In this document: in pieces, positions 15,328 through 24,870 of the stretch | Position numbering within the stretch: position 1 is the first letter of the stretch | Layout of the letters: each line of letters starts with the position of its first letter | From: Ruminococcus sp. | Lineage (GTDB): Bacteria; Bacillota_A; Clostridia; Oscillospirales; Ruminococcaceae | Assembly (NCBI RefSeq): GCF_016283395.1 | Contig: NZ_JAEEMU010000035.1 | Span: 124,001-188,000, forward strand | Reading direction: 5' to 3' | Length of the DNA: 64,000 nt | The notes under the pieces: generated by a model | What the model saw: only the letters and a program-made list of their open reading frames with translations | The model's database searches: none | Told to the model about the DNA's origin: nothing | Made by a program: the position numbers and the translations under genes

Positions 15328-16579
15328 TCTCTTTCTCGACCTCCTCGATCATAATATCATCGTAAAGCGCAAGATACTCGGGATCGTCATTTACCTCTGA
15401 GAGGATATAATCGCTTCCCTCATAGACTACCTTTATCTTTTTGAACAGTATCTGCTCGCCCTTACGGATATATACACCCTTGCTTGTGAGCGTCTTTTCG
15501 GCTTCGTTTCCGTTTTCATCGGTATACGTTGTCTTTACATCGGCAAAACGTATAGCCTCACGTGGAACTTTAAGACCATTGTGCTCACCCTTGATAAGCT
15601 CCACGATCTCGGCTCTGTGCTGTACGAGCTCGTAATTGAACTTATCACATGATATTATGATGATACTTTTATTTTTGCTTTCGTCACGGATATCCGTGAT
15701 CTGAGCAGGATAAGATTCTGCTGACGAATCAAATCTCAGCTTTACTTCATCGCCGATAGCGTACTCTTTCTTTGAGTTATCGGCAACCAGTGCAAGATAC
15801 CAGCCGTAACCGTCTATAAGCTTTCCGACCACGTTGGGTGCTGTGGATTTCCTGTCGGTTATCCCGTCAAGCATAGAGACTGTAAGACTGTCAAGGTTCT
15901 TTGTAGTGAGCTTGTCCTCATAGCCGTCGATATAGCTTGCAAAGTAAGCAGAGCGTTTCGCGGATATAGTTTCCTGCGATGCTACAGCCTTTGCATCGAG
16001 CCTTGCTATCTCAGCCTTTATGTCTGAGATCTTCTGGCTGAAGCCCTGTACCTCTTCAGTTATTATCTGATAGGTACTGAGCTTTACGAGAAGCTCCTCA
16101 CTGACCTCGTCAAGAGTCTCAAAATCACCCGTATCCCTGCTGCATATGAGCCTGCGGTAATTCTCTGCGATACTTTCCGACAGATTTGCAGGCTGTGCGG
16201 ATTCAAGAGTACCGGGGTTCTGTATCTTCTGAAGGACAGCGAGTTCCTTTTCCAGCTTAGCCTTTTCATGCTTTATGCTCAGCTGTTCATCAGAGGGGTA
16301 AGCCTCTGCGATGACAGTGCCGTTGCCGACTCTTCCGCCGTCAGACACATTATAGCTGAGAACACCGTTTCCGCTGTAGAGGATTATCTCCTCGTCCCTG
16401 ATGAATACTCCCTTGTATTCCTTTGAGGATACAGCAGAAGCCATCAGAGCCGAGACAGTATTGCTCTCCCTGTTGCGGAAGTTATAGACTATGCTGATAA
16501 AAATTATCAGAAGCAGCACAAGGACAATGTTCCTCAGGAGCTTGACCATGAAGCTGCCTTCCGATCTGGCAAATCGCAT
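15317..16579 (-). CDS. HlyD-like membrane-anchored protein of the division cluster
   Basis: This 420-aa protein has one N-terminal membrane anchor (about residues 13-33, LLRNIVLVLLLIIFISIVYN). An extracytoplasmic region follows with an HlyD-style layout: a lipoyl-like half-motif (GVLSYNVSDGGRVGNGTVIAE), a long coiled coil (about 95-205, EKAKLEKELAVLQK), then beta-barrel segments (KLRFDSSAESYPAQITDI). HlyD relatives are usually efflux or secretion adaptors, but no transporter is adjacent. In clostridia such genes often lie beside yggS and sepF, so a division or envelope role is possible. ATG at 16579 has AAGGGTG upstream; MVKLLRN at 16549 is an alternative. Confidence 0.75.
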   Translation of the reverse strand: MRFARSEGSFMVKLLRNIVLVLLLIIFISIVYNFRNRESNTVSALMASAVSSKEYKGVFIRDEEIILYSGNGVLSYNVSDGGRVGNGTVIAEAYPSDEQLSIKHEKAKLEKELAVLQKIQNPGTLESAQPANLSESIAENYRRLICSRDTGDFETLDEVSEELLVKLSTYQIITEEVQGFSQKISDIKAEIARLDAKAVASQETISAKRSAYFASYIDGYEDKLTTKNLDSLTVSMLDGITDRKSTAPNVVGKLIDGYGWYLALVADNSKKEYAIGDEVKLRFDSSAESYPAQITDIRDESKNKSIIIISCDKFNYELVQHRAEIVELIKGEHNGLKVPREAIRFADVKTTYTDENGNEAEKTLTSKGVYIRKGEQILFKKIKVVYEGSDYILSEVNDDPEYLALYDDIMIEEVEKENEK

Positions 16580-16590
16580 TCAGATCACCC

Positions 16591-16830
16591 TTAGTCGTTC
16601 TTTTCCGAAGCGTCAAGAATAGAAACTGCTCTTGCCGGGATGATCGTTGATATAGCGTGCTTGTAAACCAGCTGCTGCTTGCCTTCGCAGTCGAAGATAG
16701 CTACATAGCTGTCAAAGCCTCTTACCATACCCTTGAACTGGAATCCGTTAGTAAGGATAATAGTTACCATGATCTTGTCTTTTCTGCACTGATTAAGGAA
16801 AACATCCTGCAGATTGATAGTTTTGTTCAT
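16591..16830 (-). CDS. hfq: RNA chaperone Hfq
   Basis: Hfq is a hexameric Sm-fold RNA chaperone that binds small RNAs and A- or U-rich sequences. The 79-aa protein has the Sm1 block ([19 protein letters not shown], then [19 protein letters not shown]) and the Sm2 block with the core motif YKHAISTI. The start at 16830 is the second ATG: AGGAG lies 7 nt before it but only 1 nt before the first. The miaA-hfq linkage is conserved across bacteria; miaA lies 98 nt upstream here. Confidence 0.96.
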   Translation of the reverse strand: MNKTINLQDVFLNQCRKDKIMVTIILTNGFQFKGMVRGFDSYVAIFDCEGKQQLVYKHAISTIIPARAVSILDASEKND

Positions 16831-16928
16831 ACACATTCTCCTATCTGATTTATTTGTTTACGTGTACATCTGAACGGGTAAAATTATTTTCCAAATAACT
16901 CGCGTAGAAATACACACACTACATTATA

Positions 16929-17882
16929 TCACACTTCAAAGTGTTTGGCTATAGTTTTTTTGCATTTTTCTAATATTTCAATTTTTTTATTAAATGTATC
17001 GGGCATTATCCACTCTATGCGAGGGTTCCTTCTGAACCATGTGAGCTGACGCTTGGCGTAATGTCTTGTCTCCTGCTTGATATCTGCAATGCATTCCTCA
17101 AGCCCTCTTTCGCCCTTGAAATAGGGGATAAGCTCCTTATAGCCTATGGCATTCGCAGCAGTTTTCATGCCGCTTTCAAGCCAGAGCTGCCGTGCTTCTT
17201 CGACAAGCCCGGTCTTTACCATTTCGTCAACACGCAGGTCTATGCGTTCGTATAGAGTCTGCCTGTCCTCATAGTTCAGCCCTATAATAAGGGAATCATA
17301 CGGACTTTCCACCATTTTGCTCTCACGTTTCAGCTCGCTGAACTTCCTGCCCGTAACATGGCAGACCTCTAATGCGCGGACTACTCTCACCAGATTATTC
17401 GGGTGTATACCCTCTGCGGCTTCTGAGTCAAGCTCCGCAAGCCTTGCATGGAGAGCCTCATTGCCGTGTTCCTTTGCAAAGTCGTAAAGCTCCTGACGGT
17501 AAGCCTCATCGCTGCCGCCCTCAGAGAACTTCACATTTTCAAGCAGCGAGTCTATGTAAAGTCCCGTACCGCCTACTATAATAGGAAGCTTTCCCCGTGA
17601 GAGTATCTCCTGTATCTTCTCATTTGCCAGCTGAACATAGTCCGCAGCACTGAAACTGATATCTCTGTCAAGGAAATCCATAAGATGATGAGGTATCCCC
17701 TGTTTTTCCTCTTCCGTGGGCTTTGCCGAAGCAATGTCCATACCCTTGTATATCTGCATGGAATCGGCGGAGATGACCTCTCCGCCGTAAATCTTTGCAA
17801 GCTCAACGCCCAGCCATGTCTTGCCCGATGCCGTAGGACCGACCACAGCAAGCACGAAGGGCTTATTGTTCTTTTCGTTCAT
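16929..17882 (-). CDS. miaA: tRNA dimethylallyltransferase MiaA
   Basis: MiaA adds a dimethylallyl group to N6 of A37 in tRNAs that read codons beginning with U. The roughly 317-aa protein has the P-loop VVGPTASGKTWLGVELA, the substrate loop ISADSMQIYKGMDIASAKP, HHLMDF and GGTGLYIDSLL. The C-terminus carries RQLTWFRRNPRIEW. The ATG at 17882 has GGGAG at acceptable spacing; a TTG two codons upstream is too close. Its 5' end overlaps the upstream gene by 20 nt. miaB, the next enzyme in the same modification pathway, lies in this gene string at 26904-28280. Confidence 0.97.
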   Translation of the reverse strand: MNEKNNKPFVLAVVGPTASGKTWLGVELAKIYGGEVISADSMQIYKGMDIASAKPTEEEKQGIPHHLMDFLDRDISFSAADYVQLANEKIQEILSRGKLPIIVGGTGLYIDSLLENVKFSEGGSDEAYRQELYDFAKEHGNEALHARLAELDSEAAEGIHPNNLVRVVRALEVCHVTGRKFSELKRESKMVESPYDSLIIGLNYEDRQTLYERIDLRVDEMVKTGLVEEARQLWLESGMKTAANAIGYKELIPYFKGERGLEECIADIKQETRHYAKRQLTWFRRNPRIEWIMPDTFNKKIEILEKCKKTIAKHFEV

Positions 17883-18558
17883 TATCAACTTCTCCCGACT
17901 GTATACGCTTTATCATTTTTGCTGTCTGCCTTTTTTTAAACACTCTTCTTGCTATTATGCCTGCTGCTATTCCCAAAGAAGGCACTAAAACAAGCACGGG
18001 CACTACTATCATCATAAAATACGGAGGTCCTGTACTTACACGGCAGTATATCCCCTCGCCGTTAGTCTCAATGGTATATGCGGCAGGAGTATTGAAAAAA
18101 TGCACTGTTTCAAACGCAGACGCATTGGTAACTCCGAGGATATTGCCGTCCTTATCGCAGTAAGCAACTTTCACCTGACTGAAATGATTGAAGATCTCAT
18201 CGTTTTCTTCTTTCAGCCCGAACACCACATACATATTTTCCATATCCGACTTTTCAAAGACGGCACAGTTATGGCGCAGCAGCATACTTGTATAACCGCC
18301 CTCTTCATATTTTGCAAGTCCGCAGTCTTTGTCAACTCCGAGAAGCTTTCCGTTCTCCTCATTGAAGTCAACAGCGTACTTGTCATTTTTCTTGTCCTTT
18401 ACGAGAATATCCGCAAAGGCTGTGCCATCGGGAGCGTTTTTCAATGTAATGCTCTGACGAAGTGTATCAACGTTCCATGCAAAGGCGGTCATACCGCCCA
18501 TAAAGCACATTATTACTGTGAAATATACTGCGATGAATGCTTTAACTGCTCGTTTCAT
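17863..18558 (-). CDS. Membrane-anchored exported protein of unknown function
   Basis: I do not recognise this 231-aa protein. It has an N-terminal signal or anchor (FIAVYFTVIMCFMGGMTAFAW) and an extracytoplasmic domain of about 150 residues with two cysteines (KDCGLAKYEEGG, LLRHNCAVFEKSD). A C-terminal membrane segment (MMIVVPVLVLVPSLGIAAGII) is followed by a basic cytoplasmic tail (ARRVFKKRQTAKMIKRI). It sits between mutL and miaA and overlaps the miaA start by 20 nt, so it appears to be part of the operon although it has no evident tie to DNA repair or tRNA modification. Confidence 0.75.
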   Translation of the reverse strand: MKRAVKAFIAVYFTVIMCFMGGMTAFAWNVDTLRQSITLKNAPDGTAFADILVKDKKNDKYAVDFNEENGKLLGVDKDCGLAKYEEGGYTSMLLRHNCAVFEKSDMENMYVVFGLKEENDEIFNHFSQVKVAYCDKDGNILGVTNASAFETVHFFNTPAAYTIETNGEGIYCRVSTGPPYFMMIVVPVLVLVPSLGIAAGIIARRVFKKRQTAKMIKRIQSGEVDNERKEQ

Positions 18559-18567
18559 AGTTACTCC

Positions 18568-20610
18568 TTACGTCCTTTTGAACTGATGTGAGATATTGCT
18601 CTTGGTCATGGTGAACATAACAGGTCTGCCGTGAGGACAGTGTCGTATCCTCTCATCGAAGTACACCTGCTCCGCAAGAGATTGGAGCTCGGTGATATCG
18701 TTCTTGTCATTGCCCTTTATCGCCGATTTGCAGGCAACTGTGTGAAGCATATCGTCCAGCATATGAGACTGTGGATCGTGACTGTACATACGGAGATTAT
18801 TTGCTATCTCTGAGATGATATCCTCCATGTCAAGCTCCATTATAAATGTAGGGACAGCCGTTGCTATCACACAGGGCTTCTCCGAAAAATCGAATGTGAA
18901 GCCCAGGTCCGCAAGAAGCTCCTGATTTGATTCAAGTGCGCTTATCTCGTCACCTGTGAGCAGTACACGGACTCCCGTAAGGAGCTGCTGGCTGTACTGC
19001 CTGCAGTTGCGGCTTTTCAGACGCTCAAATATTATTCGCTCATGGGCAGCGTGTTTGTCTATCATTATCATTGTATCGTCACCAACCTCAGCAATGACGT
19101 AAAGTCCGAAAGCTTCACCGATAACACGTATCTTAGGCTTTTCAGTCCATACAGACTCCTCTTTCTTCTCCTCGGCAGGCTGCTGACTTACAGGCTGTGC
19201 GGCGGTAAATGCCTGCTGAGTGATATAGCTGAATCCCTCAACAGGTGCAGGCTCGGGTTCGCTGACTGCTACAGGCTCGGGAGCTTCTACGCTCTCGGTC
19301 ACCTGCTCCGCTTTCGGAGCTTCTTCGGCTTCGCGTACAGGCTCGGGCTTTGTATATACGGGAGCTGCTGCCTGCACGGACTTTGGCTCGTCATATGCTG
19401 TACTTGGCTTTATATCCGCAGTATAAGGCTTTTCCTCGACCTCTCTGCGCACAGGCTGAACAGGAGCAGATACAGCCGCAGGAGCTTCCGCAAGCTTTTT
19501 CTCTGTCTCCTCGATCTTGTCAACGGGAGTGAACAGGAATTCCTGCTGTATCATCTCCTCCTGCTCGGGAACAGGCTTTGTCCAGTCAGCATGAGGTTTC
19601 AGCTCAAACTCATATATAAGACCGTCCTTCATCATGGCGTTCTTCACAGCGAAATAGACCGCGTCCGATACGGATTTTTCGTTGGTGAAGCGCACCTCCG
19701 CCTTTGTGGGGTGGATATTTACGTCCATAGTACTTGGCGGCAGGTCTATGAGAAGTACGCAGGCAGGGAATTTGCCCGTCATTATCATGTTTGTGTAGGC
19801 ATTTTCCAGAGCCGCCGAGCAAAGCCTTGAACGGACATATCTTCCGTTTACGAAGAAGTTCTGGAAAGCGCGGTTGTTCTTGGAATACAGGGGCTTTATA
19901 ACGTATCCGCCAACATGGACTCCCTCATATTCATAGTCCACAGGCATGAGGTCACGGGCGAAATCCCTGCCGTAAACTGCGTATACAGCAGAAAAAAGTT
20001 CTCCGTCACCGCTTGAATTGAACTCTGTGCGGTTGTCGCGTATAAAGCGAAAAGCTATGTCAGGGTGTGACATAGTTATCTTCTGGAGTATACTGCTCAC
20101 CGCATTTGCCTCGGTAACGTCCTTTTTCATGAACTTTCGTCTTGCAGGCACATTGTAGAAAAGATCGCGGATAATTATGGTAGTGCCGTCAGGACAGCCG
20201 CTCTGCTCGTGAGAAGTCTCAACACTTCCCTCGATAGTGTAGAGAGTGCCGTAAAGCTCATCTTTCTGCTTTGTCATTATCTCCACACGGGCAACTGCCG
20301 CTACAGATGCAAGAGCTTCACCGCGGAAGCCAAGAGTAAGGATATTTTCCAGATCCTCCTTGGCACTTATCTTGCTTGTGGCATGACGAAGAAAAGCCTT
20401 TGGTACATCGTCAAAGGACATTCCGCAGCCGTCATCTGTGACGCGCATATATGTAGTTCCGCCGTTTTTTATCTCCACGGTTATATGAGTCGCCCCTGAG
20501 TCTATGGAGTTCTCAACAAGCTCCTTTATGACCGATGAGGGACGCTCGATGACCTCACCTGCGGCGATGAGTTCGGATATTTCCTTGCTTAGGACGTTTA
20601 TTGGAGGCAT
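18568..20610 (-). CDS. mutL: DNA mismatch repair protein MutL
   Basis: MutL couples MutS mismatch recognition to strand incision. The 680-aa protein has the GHKL ATPase motifs (LVENSIDSGATHITVEI, DDGCGM, TSKISAKEDLENILTLGFRGEAL). A long Pro/Glu/Ala/Val-rich linker (about 370-480) leads to the C-terminal domain. That domain carries a DQHA(X)2E(X)4E-type metal site, here DKHAAHERIIFE, so it is probably an endonuclease-type MutL as in other Firmicutes; the CPHGRP motif near the C-terminus agrees. It lies downstream of mutS with one small gene between. Confidence 0.97.
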   Translation of the reverse strand: MPPINVLSKEISELIAAGEVIERPSSVIKELVENSIDSGATHITVEIKNGGTTYMRVTDDGCGMSFDDVPKAFLRHATSKISAKEDLENILTLGFRGEALASVAAVARVEIMTKQKDELYGTLYTIEGSVETSHEQSGCPDGTTIIIRDLFYNVPARRKFMKKDVTEANAVSSILQKITMSHPDIAFRFIRDNRTEFNSSGDGELFSAVYAVYGRDFARDLMPVDYEYEGVHVGGYVIKPLYSKNNRAFQNFFVNGRYVRSRLCSAALENAYTNMIMTGKFPACVLLIDLPPSTMDVNIHPTKAEVRFTNEKSVSDAVYFAVKNAMMKDGLIYEFELKPHADWTKPVPEQEEMIQQEFLFTPVDKIEETEKKLAEAPAAVSAPVQPVRREVEEKPYTADIKPSTAYDEPKSVQAAAPVYTKPEPVREAEEAPKAEQVTESVEAPEPVAVSEPEPAPVEGFSYITQQAFTAAQPVSQQPAEEKKEESVWTEKPKIRVIGEAFGLYVIAEVGDDTMIMIDKHAAHERIIFERLKSRNCRQYSQQLLTGVRVLLTGDEISALESNQELLADLGFTFDFSEKPCVIATAVPTFIMELDMEDIISEIANNLRMYSHDPQSHMLDDMLHTVACKSAIKGNDKNDITELQSLAEQVYFDERIRHCPHGRPVMFTMTKSNISHQFKRT

Positions 20611-20641
20611 TGCTTACTTCCTTTCTGATATGGAACGCGGT

Positions 20642-21262
20642 TCAGACCAGCTTTATATCCTTTGGTATGAGGATAACTCCGCCGTATTCGATATGCTCGG
20701 CAGTATAATTTGCTGTGTCCATGCGTCCGAACTGCTTTTCGGATACTATGGCAAATGGACAGGCAGCAGGCTCTGCGCCCTCCTTTATATCCATTTCGTT
20801 TACTATGCCCTCGCTGAGCTCCAGCTGTGTCTGGATAGTTCTCGTTTTGGGCAGTATCCAAAGCTTTGAAGCCATAGCCTTTAACTTGTCAACAGCTTCC
20901 TTTTTGTAGGTGTGAGCGTCAATGACAACCTCGTCCTCGGGAATGATGATAGAAAAGATATACTCGCCGCGGACAGGCTCCTCGTTCATAATGAAGCCGC
21001 GAACCTCCGAGAAGCCGCCGTAGCTGAGATCCATCTGCTTGTAGTCGTTCTCGCAGTTCTCCTCATAGCCGAGAACGAAGTCCTCTTCCAGCTTCTTCTG
21101 GTTCCAGTCGGTTATCTCTTCAAGAGACATACCCTCGGCGTGCCATGCGCCGCCCTTGAATTCGAGCCCGGCGTGCTTGATGTAAGCATTGAGCTCCTTC
21201 ATATTGTCAAAATCCAGCTCTGCACGGCTGAATTCCATTATCACAGAAAAATATGCAGGCAT
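20642..21262 (-). CDS. Conserved-looking protein of unknown function between mutS and mutL
   Basis: No family is recognised for this 206-aa protein. It has no signal peptide or membrane segment and is acidic. A Trp-containing stretch (FKGGAWHAEGMSLEEITDW) and EYIFSIIIPEDEVVIDAHTY are the most ordered-looking parts. GGAGG precedes the ATG by 8 nt. It starts about 180 nt after the mutS stop, across a repeat-rich gap, and ends 32 nt before mutL. Position suggests co-transcription with mutL; nothing in the sequence shows a repair role. Confidence 0.75.
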   Translation of the reverse strand: MPAYFSVIMEFSRAELDFDNMKELNAYIKHAGLEFKGGAWHAEGMSLEEITDWNQKKLEEDFVLGYEENCENDYKQMDLSYGGFSEVRGFIMNEEPVRGEYIFSIIIPEDEVVIDAHTYKKEAVDKLKAMASKLWILPKTRTIQTQLELSEGIVNEMDIKEGAEPAACPFAIVSEKQFGRMDTANYTAEHIEYGGVILIPKDIKLV

Positions 21263-21315
21263 ATTTTTACCTCCGTTTATTTATTTATGAAATGCAGAGC
21301 CACTCCCTGCATTTA

Positions 21316-21445
21316 GAGTTGAGAGTTGAGAGTTGAGAGTTGAAAGTCATACACGGGCGGATAATATCCGCCCCTGCATTTTTAATGTTATACGCGGAAC
21401 GCCGCAGGCGTTCCGCGCTAATGGCTAACGGCTAAAGGCTAAGGG
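21316..21445. repeat. Composite repeat: heptamers, two palindromes, GGCTAA repeats
   Basis: Four tandem GAGTTGA heptamers (about 21316-21345) are followed by the palindrome GGGCGGATAATATCCGCCC (21355-21373). Next is an 11-bp stem CGCGGAACGCC (21393-21403) with GGCGTTCCGCG (21407-21417), then about four GGCTAA units at 6-7 nt spacing, running up to the mutS stop codon. The first palindrome recurs at 59268-59290 and 60468-60487. Confidence 0.8.
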
Positions 21446-24064
21446 CTACTGCAAAGCCTTGAGCATATCTTTCAGAAGCTCACGGCATTCGCTGTCAGAA
21501 AGCTCGTCAACATTGGTCTTTTCAAGCATATCCAGCGCAGCTTCCCTGCCCAGACTTCCGAAGCTTATCTGTCCAAAGTCGTCATTCTTTACTACGGGAC
21601 GCTCATTCTCGTGAGCCTTTTCCATTTCTTCAAGAAGCTCTCTCGCTCGGCTCACTACCTTTGCAGGAAGTCCTGCAAGCTTAGCAACGTCAACACCGTA
21701 GCTCTCGTCAACTCCGCCGCGGACTATCTTTCGCAGGAATCGTATAGTGCCGCCGTGCTTGTTTACGGCGATACTGTAGTTCTTAACCCCTTCAAGCTCG
21801 TTTTCAAGCCCGATAAGCTCATGATAGTGGGTAGCAAAAAGGGTCTTGCAGCCCAGCTTTTTTGATGTGCATATATGCTCGGCAACTGCACGGGCAATGC
21901 TCACGCCGTCAAATGTGGAAGTACCTCTTCCCACCTCGTCAAGTATGACAAGGCTGTCCTTTGTGGCATTTTTGAGTATGTCCGATACCTCGCTCATTTC
22001 CACCATGAATGTGGACTGTCCTGCTGTTAGGTCGTCGGAAGCTCCAACACGGGTGAAGATCTTGTCAACTACTGATATTCTTGCGGAGTCGGCAGGAACA
22101 AAGCTTCCTATCTGCGCCATGAGGACGATAAGCGCGTTCTGACGCATATATGTTGATTTACCCGACATATTAGGTCCTGTGATTATGGACATTCTGTCGG
22201 ACTTGTTGTCGATATGAAGATCGTTCGGCACGAACACCTCATCTGTGAGCATGAGCTCAACAACAGGGTGTCTGCCTGCCTTGATGTCTATTGCTCCGTC
22301 AAGAACGATATCAGGCTTTACGTACTGATTTCGCAGAGCCACATCTGCAAATGAACAGAGTACATCGACAGAAGCTACAGCAGAGGCTGTTTTCTGTACA
22401 GCTTCAAGCTTTGTAGCAAGGAAATCGCGCACCTCCGAGAATATATCAGCTTCGAGAGCAAGAGCCTTGTCCTTTGCGCCCAGTATAGCATTCTCCGCAT
22501 TTTTCAGCTCCTCGGTGATGAAACGCTCCGCATTTGCAAGAGTCTGCTTGCGTATCCACCCCTCGGGGATAAGGTCGTAGTAGGAACGTGTAACCTCAAG
22601 ATAGTATCCGAACACGCGGTTGAAGCCTATTTTCAGGTTCTTGATGCCTGTTGCTTCCTTTTCGCGCTGTTCTATCTCGTCTATGATGCTGCGTCCGTTG
22701 TTCATAATATGACGAAGGCTGTCAAGCTCCTTGTTGAAGCCCTCCTTGATGACACCGCCGTCCTTTACGGATATAGGCGGCTCGTCCATGATAGCATTCT
22801 CCACAAGGTTAACAAGCTCGTCAAGTGTGGATATCTCATCGTTATATCGCACAAGGAGCTTTGAGTCCGACAGCTTTGCAAGCTCCTGCTTTATGAGGGG
22901 CAGCTGCATAGCCGTAGCAGAAAGTGATTTCAGGTCGCGCGGATTTGCGCTCTTGTACATGACCTTAGTCATAAGACGTTCAAGGTCGTAAACTCTGTCA
23001 AGCAGGTCTGTAAGGTCTGCAAGCACTATGCTCTTGCGGTAAAGAGCTTCAACAGCGTCAAGACGCTCGATTATCCTTGCAGGGCTTTTCAATGGCTGCT
23101 CTATCCAGTTTTTGAGAAGTCTGCGTCCCATTGAAGTCTTTGTGGAGTCCAGCACCCACAGCAGCGAGCCTTTTTTCTCCTTGCTGCGGAGAGTCTCCGT
23201 AAGCTCAAGATTTCGCCTTGCATTGAGGTCAAGTCCCATGAACTGATCTCCGCTGAGTATATCTATGGCAGTAAAACGGGATACCGAAGTTTTCTGTGTA
23301 TCGTTTATGTAATCGAAAAGTCCGCACACTGCCGCGCAGTCTGCCCCGTCCTCGCTTATGCCCAGCTCTGTCACGGACTTTACGCCGAAAACGGCTGTTA
23401 CCGTATCTCGTCTGGCTGACGGAGTAAAGCATATTGTATCTCTCAGCGTCACCGCGCACGAAAGGCGAACCTTTACGAAATCCGCTGCGTTTTTCAGCGA
23501 AAGGAAATTCTCGGGGAATATTATCTCCGCAGGTCTGCAACGTGAAAGCTCGTTGATAACACCTGCTTCCAGGTCCTTGCCCTCAAAGAAGCTGAGAGCC
23601 GCATCACCTGTGGAAATATCCGCAGAAGCAACACCGCAGGAATCCGTATCCTTATCGTAGAAGATACTGCATATGTAGTTGTTGCTGCCGTCGTCCAGCA
23701 TACTGCTCTCTGTGAGCGTACCGGGAGTTACCACGCGGATAACATCACGCACTACTATGCCCTTGGTCTCGGCAGGGTCTGTGAGCTGCTCGCAGACAGC
23801 CACCTTGAAGCCCAGATCTATGAGCTTCTTTATGTACATATCCGCCGCATGATAAGGTACTCCGCACATAGGCGCACGTTCTTCAAGACCGCAGTCCCTG
23901 CCTGTGAGCGTAAGCTCCAGAGCCTTTGAGACCGTTACGGCATCATCAAAGAACATCTCGTAGAAGTCGCCGAGACGAAAGAAAAGTATACAATCCGTGT
24001 ACTTGTCCTTGACCTCGAAGTACTGCTGCATCATGGGAGATATTTTACTTCTGTCGATTTCCAT
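21446..24064 (-). CDS. mutS: DNA mismatch repair protein MutS
   Basis: MutS recognises base mismatches and small loops and starts repair. The 872-aa protein has the mismatch-reading F-Y-E motif (RLGDFYEMFF), connector and lever domains, and the ABC-type ATPase with Walker A ITGPNMSGKSTYMRQ and Walker B LVILDEVGRGTSTFDG. TLFATHYHEL is also present. The C-terminal helix-turn-helix is partly kept (LAGLPAKVVSRARELLEEME). GGAG precedes the ATG. It is upstream of mutL in the same direction, the usual order. Confidence 0.98.
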   Translation of the reverse strand: MEIDRSKISPMMQQYFEVKDKYTDCILFFRLGDFYEMFFDDAVTVSKALELTLTGRDCGLEERAPMCGVPYHAADMYIKKLIDLGFKVAVCEQLTDPAETKGIVVRDVIRVVTPGTLTESSMLDDGSNNYICSIFYDKDTDSCGVASADISTGDAALSFFEGKDLEAGVINELSRCRPAEIIFPENFLSLKNAADFVKVRLSCAVTLRDTICFTPSARRDTVTAVFGVKSVTELGISEDGADCAAVCGLFDYINDTQKTSVSRFTAIDILSGDQFMGLDLNARRNLELTETLRSKEKKGSLLWVLDSTKTSMGRRLLKNWIEQPLKSPARIIERLDAVEALYRKSIVLADLTDLLDRVYDLERLMTKVMYKSANPRDLKSLSATAMQLPLIKQELAKLSDSKLLVRYNDEISTLDELVNLVENAIMDEPPISVKDGGVIKEGFNKELDSLRHIMNNGRSIIDEIEQREKEATGIKNLKIGFNRVFGYYLEVTRSYYDLIPEGWIRKQTLANAERFITEELKNAENAILGAKDKALALEADIFSEVRDFLATKLEAVQKTASAVASVDVLCSFADVALRNQYVKPDIVLDGAIDIKAGRHPVVELMLTDEVFVPNDLHIDNKSDRMSIITGPNMSGKSTYMRQNALIVLMAQIGSFVPADSARISVVDKIFTRVGASDDLTAGQSTFMVEMSEVSDILKNATKDSLVILDEVGRGTSTFDGVSIARAVAEHICTSKKLGCKTLFATHYHELIGLENELEGVKNYSIAVNKHGGTIRFLRKIVRGGVDESYGVDVAKLAGLPAKVVSRARELLEEMEKAHENERPVVKNDDFGQISFGSLGREAALDMLEKTNVDELSDSECRELLKDMLKALQ

Positions 24065-24120
24065 TGGTTCTGCTCCTTTATTAAAAATACTATTACTGTA
24101 AATTGAAATAGGAAAGAATG

Positions 24121-24185
24121 ATATTAGCCTTTAACCCTTAGCCAAAAGCGTTCGCCGAAAGCGGCACATTGGCTGATAGCTAACT
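24121..24185. repeat. TTAGCC-type repeat upstream of mutS
   Basis: TTAGCCTTTAACCCTTAGCC is followed by an imperfect GCGTTCGCCGAAAGCGGC stem and GGCTGATAGCTAA. It is related, in inverted orientation, to the GGCTAA array and CGCGGAACGCC hairpin at 21393-21445 on the other side of mutS. Confidence 0.6.
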
Positions 24186-24245
24186 TATAAAGGCTGAGTC
24201 ATAGATAATACTTCCCTAATTTAATTACTGTTACCTCGCGCACCG

Positions 24246-24860
24246 TCACATTCTTTTCAGAAATGCCATCAAAAAACCTATGACCAAAGCTAATATTACC
24301 ATAACTGCTACAATTACCGAATTTCTTTTCTGTATCGACTGCAAATCCCTCGTATTGCTATCGTTTACAGGGATATTGTGCAGCTTAGCCCACCTTACAA
24401 GATCGCCGCAGCCGTCACAAGCCTTGTTGAGACTTGCTACCTTAGTGCCGTTCGACATTATTTTAAGACCATTGAAAGCAACACCGCTAATCTCCGATAT
24501 CTCGCTGTAGCTGTAGGTCCTGCCCTTGACGATGATACTGTCGCCGCTTACTTCAGCTATTTCGGTCTTTTCTATCTTTGAAGCATATACCATGCAGTAT
24601 ATGGCAAAAAATATGGCAACAAACGCAAATATAAGTCCTGCTGTCTGATAGCTTGCTGAACGGATCATAGAACGGGTAAGTATAAGAGCACTACCAGCTA
24701 TTGTACAATAGCCTATCTGTCTCGTCTGCTTTACAGTCTCATCGCAGTACCTCAGCTTAAAGCTGTAAGGCGGTTCACCTGCGCTCGAAGAGTTTATGAT
24801 CTCATTTACGGCTGAGATCTTTTCGAGCAGCCTGTTATTGATATTGTTACTGTCAGCCAT
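24246..24860 (-). CDS. Membrane protein of unknown function
   Basis: This protein of about 204 aa is not recognised. A hydrophobic pair lies in the first half (YCTIAGSALILTRSM, then AGLIFAFVAIFFAIYCMVYA). A cytoplasmic-looking domain of about 100 residues follows, with ISEISGVAFNGLKIMSNGTK, resembling a bacterial PH-like domain, and a last membrane segment (VIVAVMVILALVIGFLMAF) ends the chain. The start at 24860 follows the ylbF stop by 8 nt; the longer frame would run well into ylbF. No strong Shine-Dalgarno is seen, so it may depend on coupling to ylbF. Confidence 0.65.
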   Translation of the reverse strand: MADSNNINNRLLEKISAVNEIINSSSAGEPPYSFKLRYCDETVKQTRQIGYCTIAGSALILTRSMIRSASYQTAGLIFAFVAIFFAIYCMVYASKIEKTEIAEVSGDSIIVKGRTYSYSEISEISGVAFNGLKIMSNGTKVASLNKACDGCGDLVRWAKLHNIPVNDSNTRDLQSIQKRNSVIVAVMVILALVIGFLMAFLKRM

Positions 24861-24870
24861 AGCTTTTTTA

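Noticed and set aside
21316..21345. Tandem GAGTTGA heptamers as CRISPR-like
   Set aside because: Units are 7 nt and contiguous without spacers; no cas genes are near.
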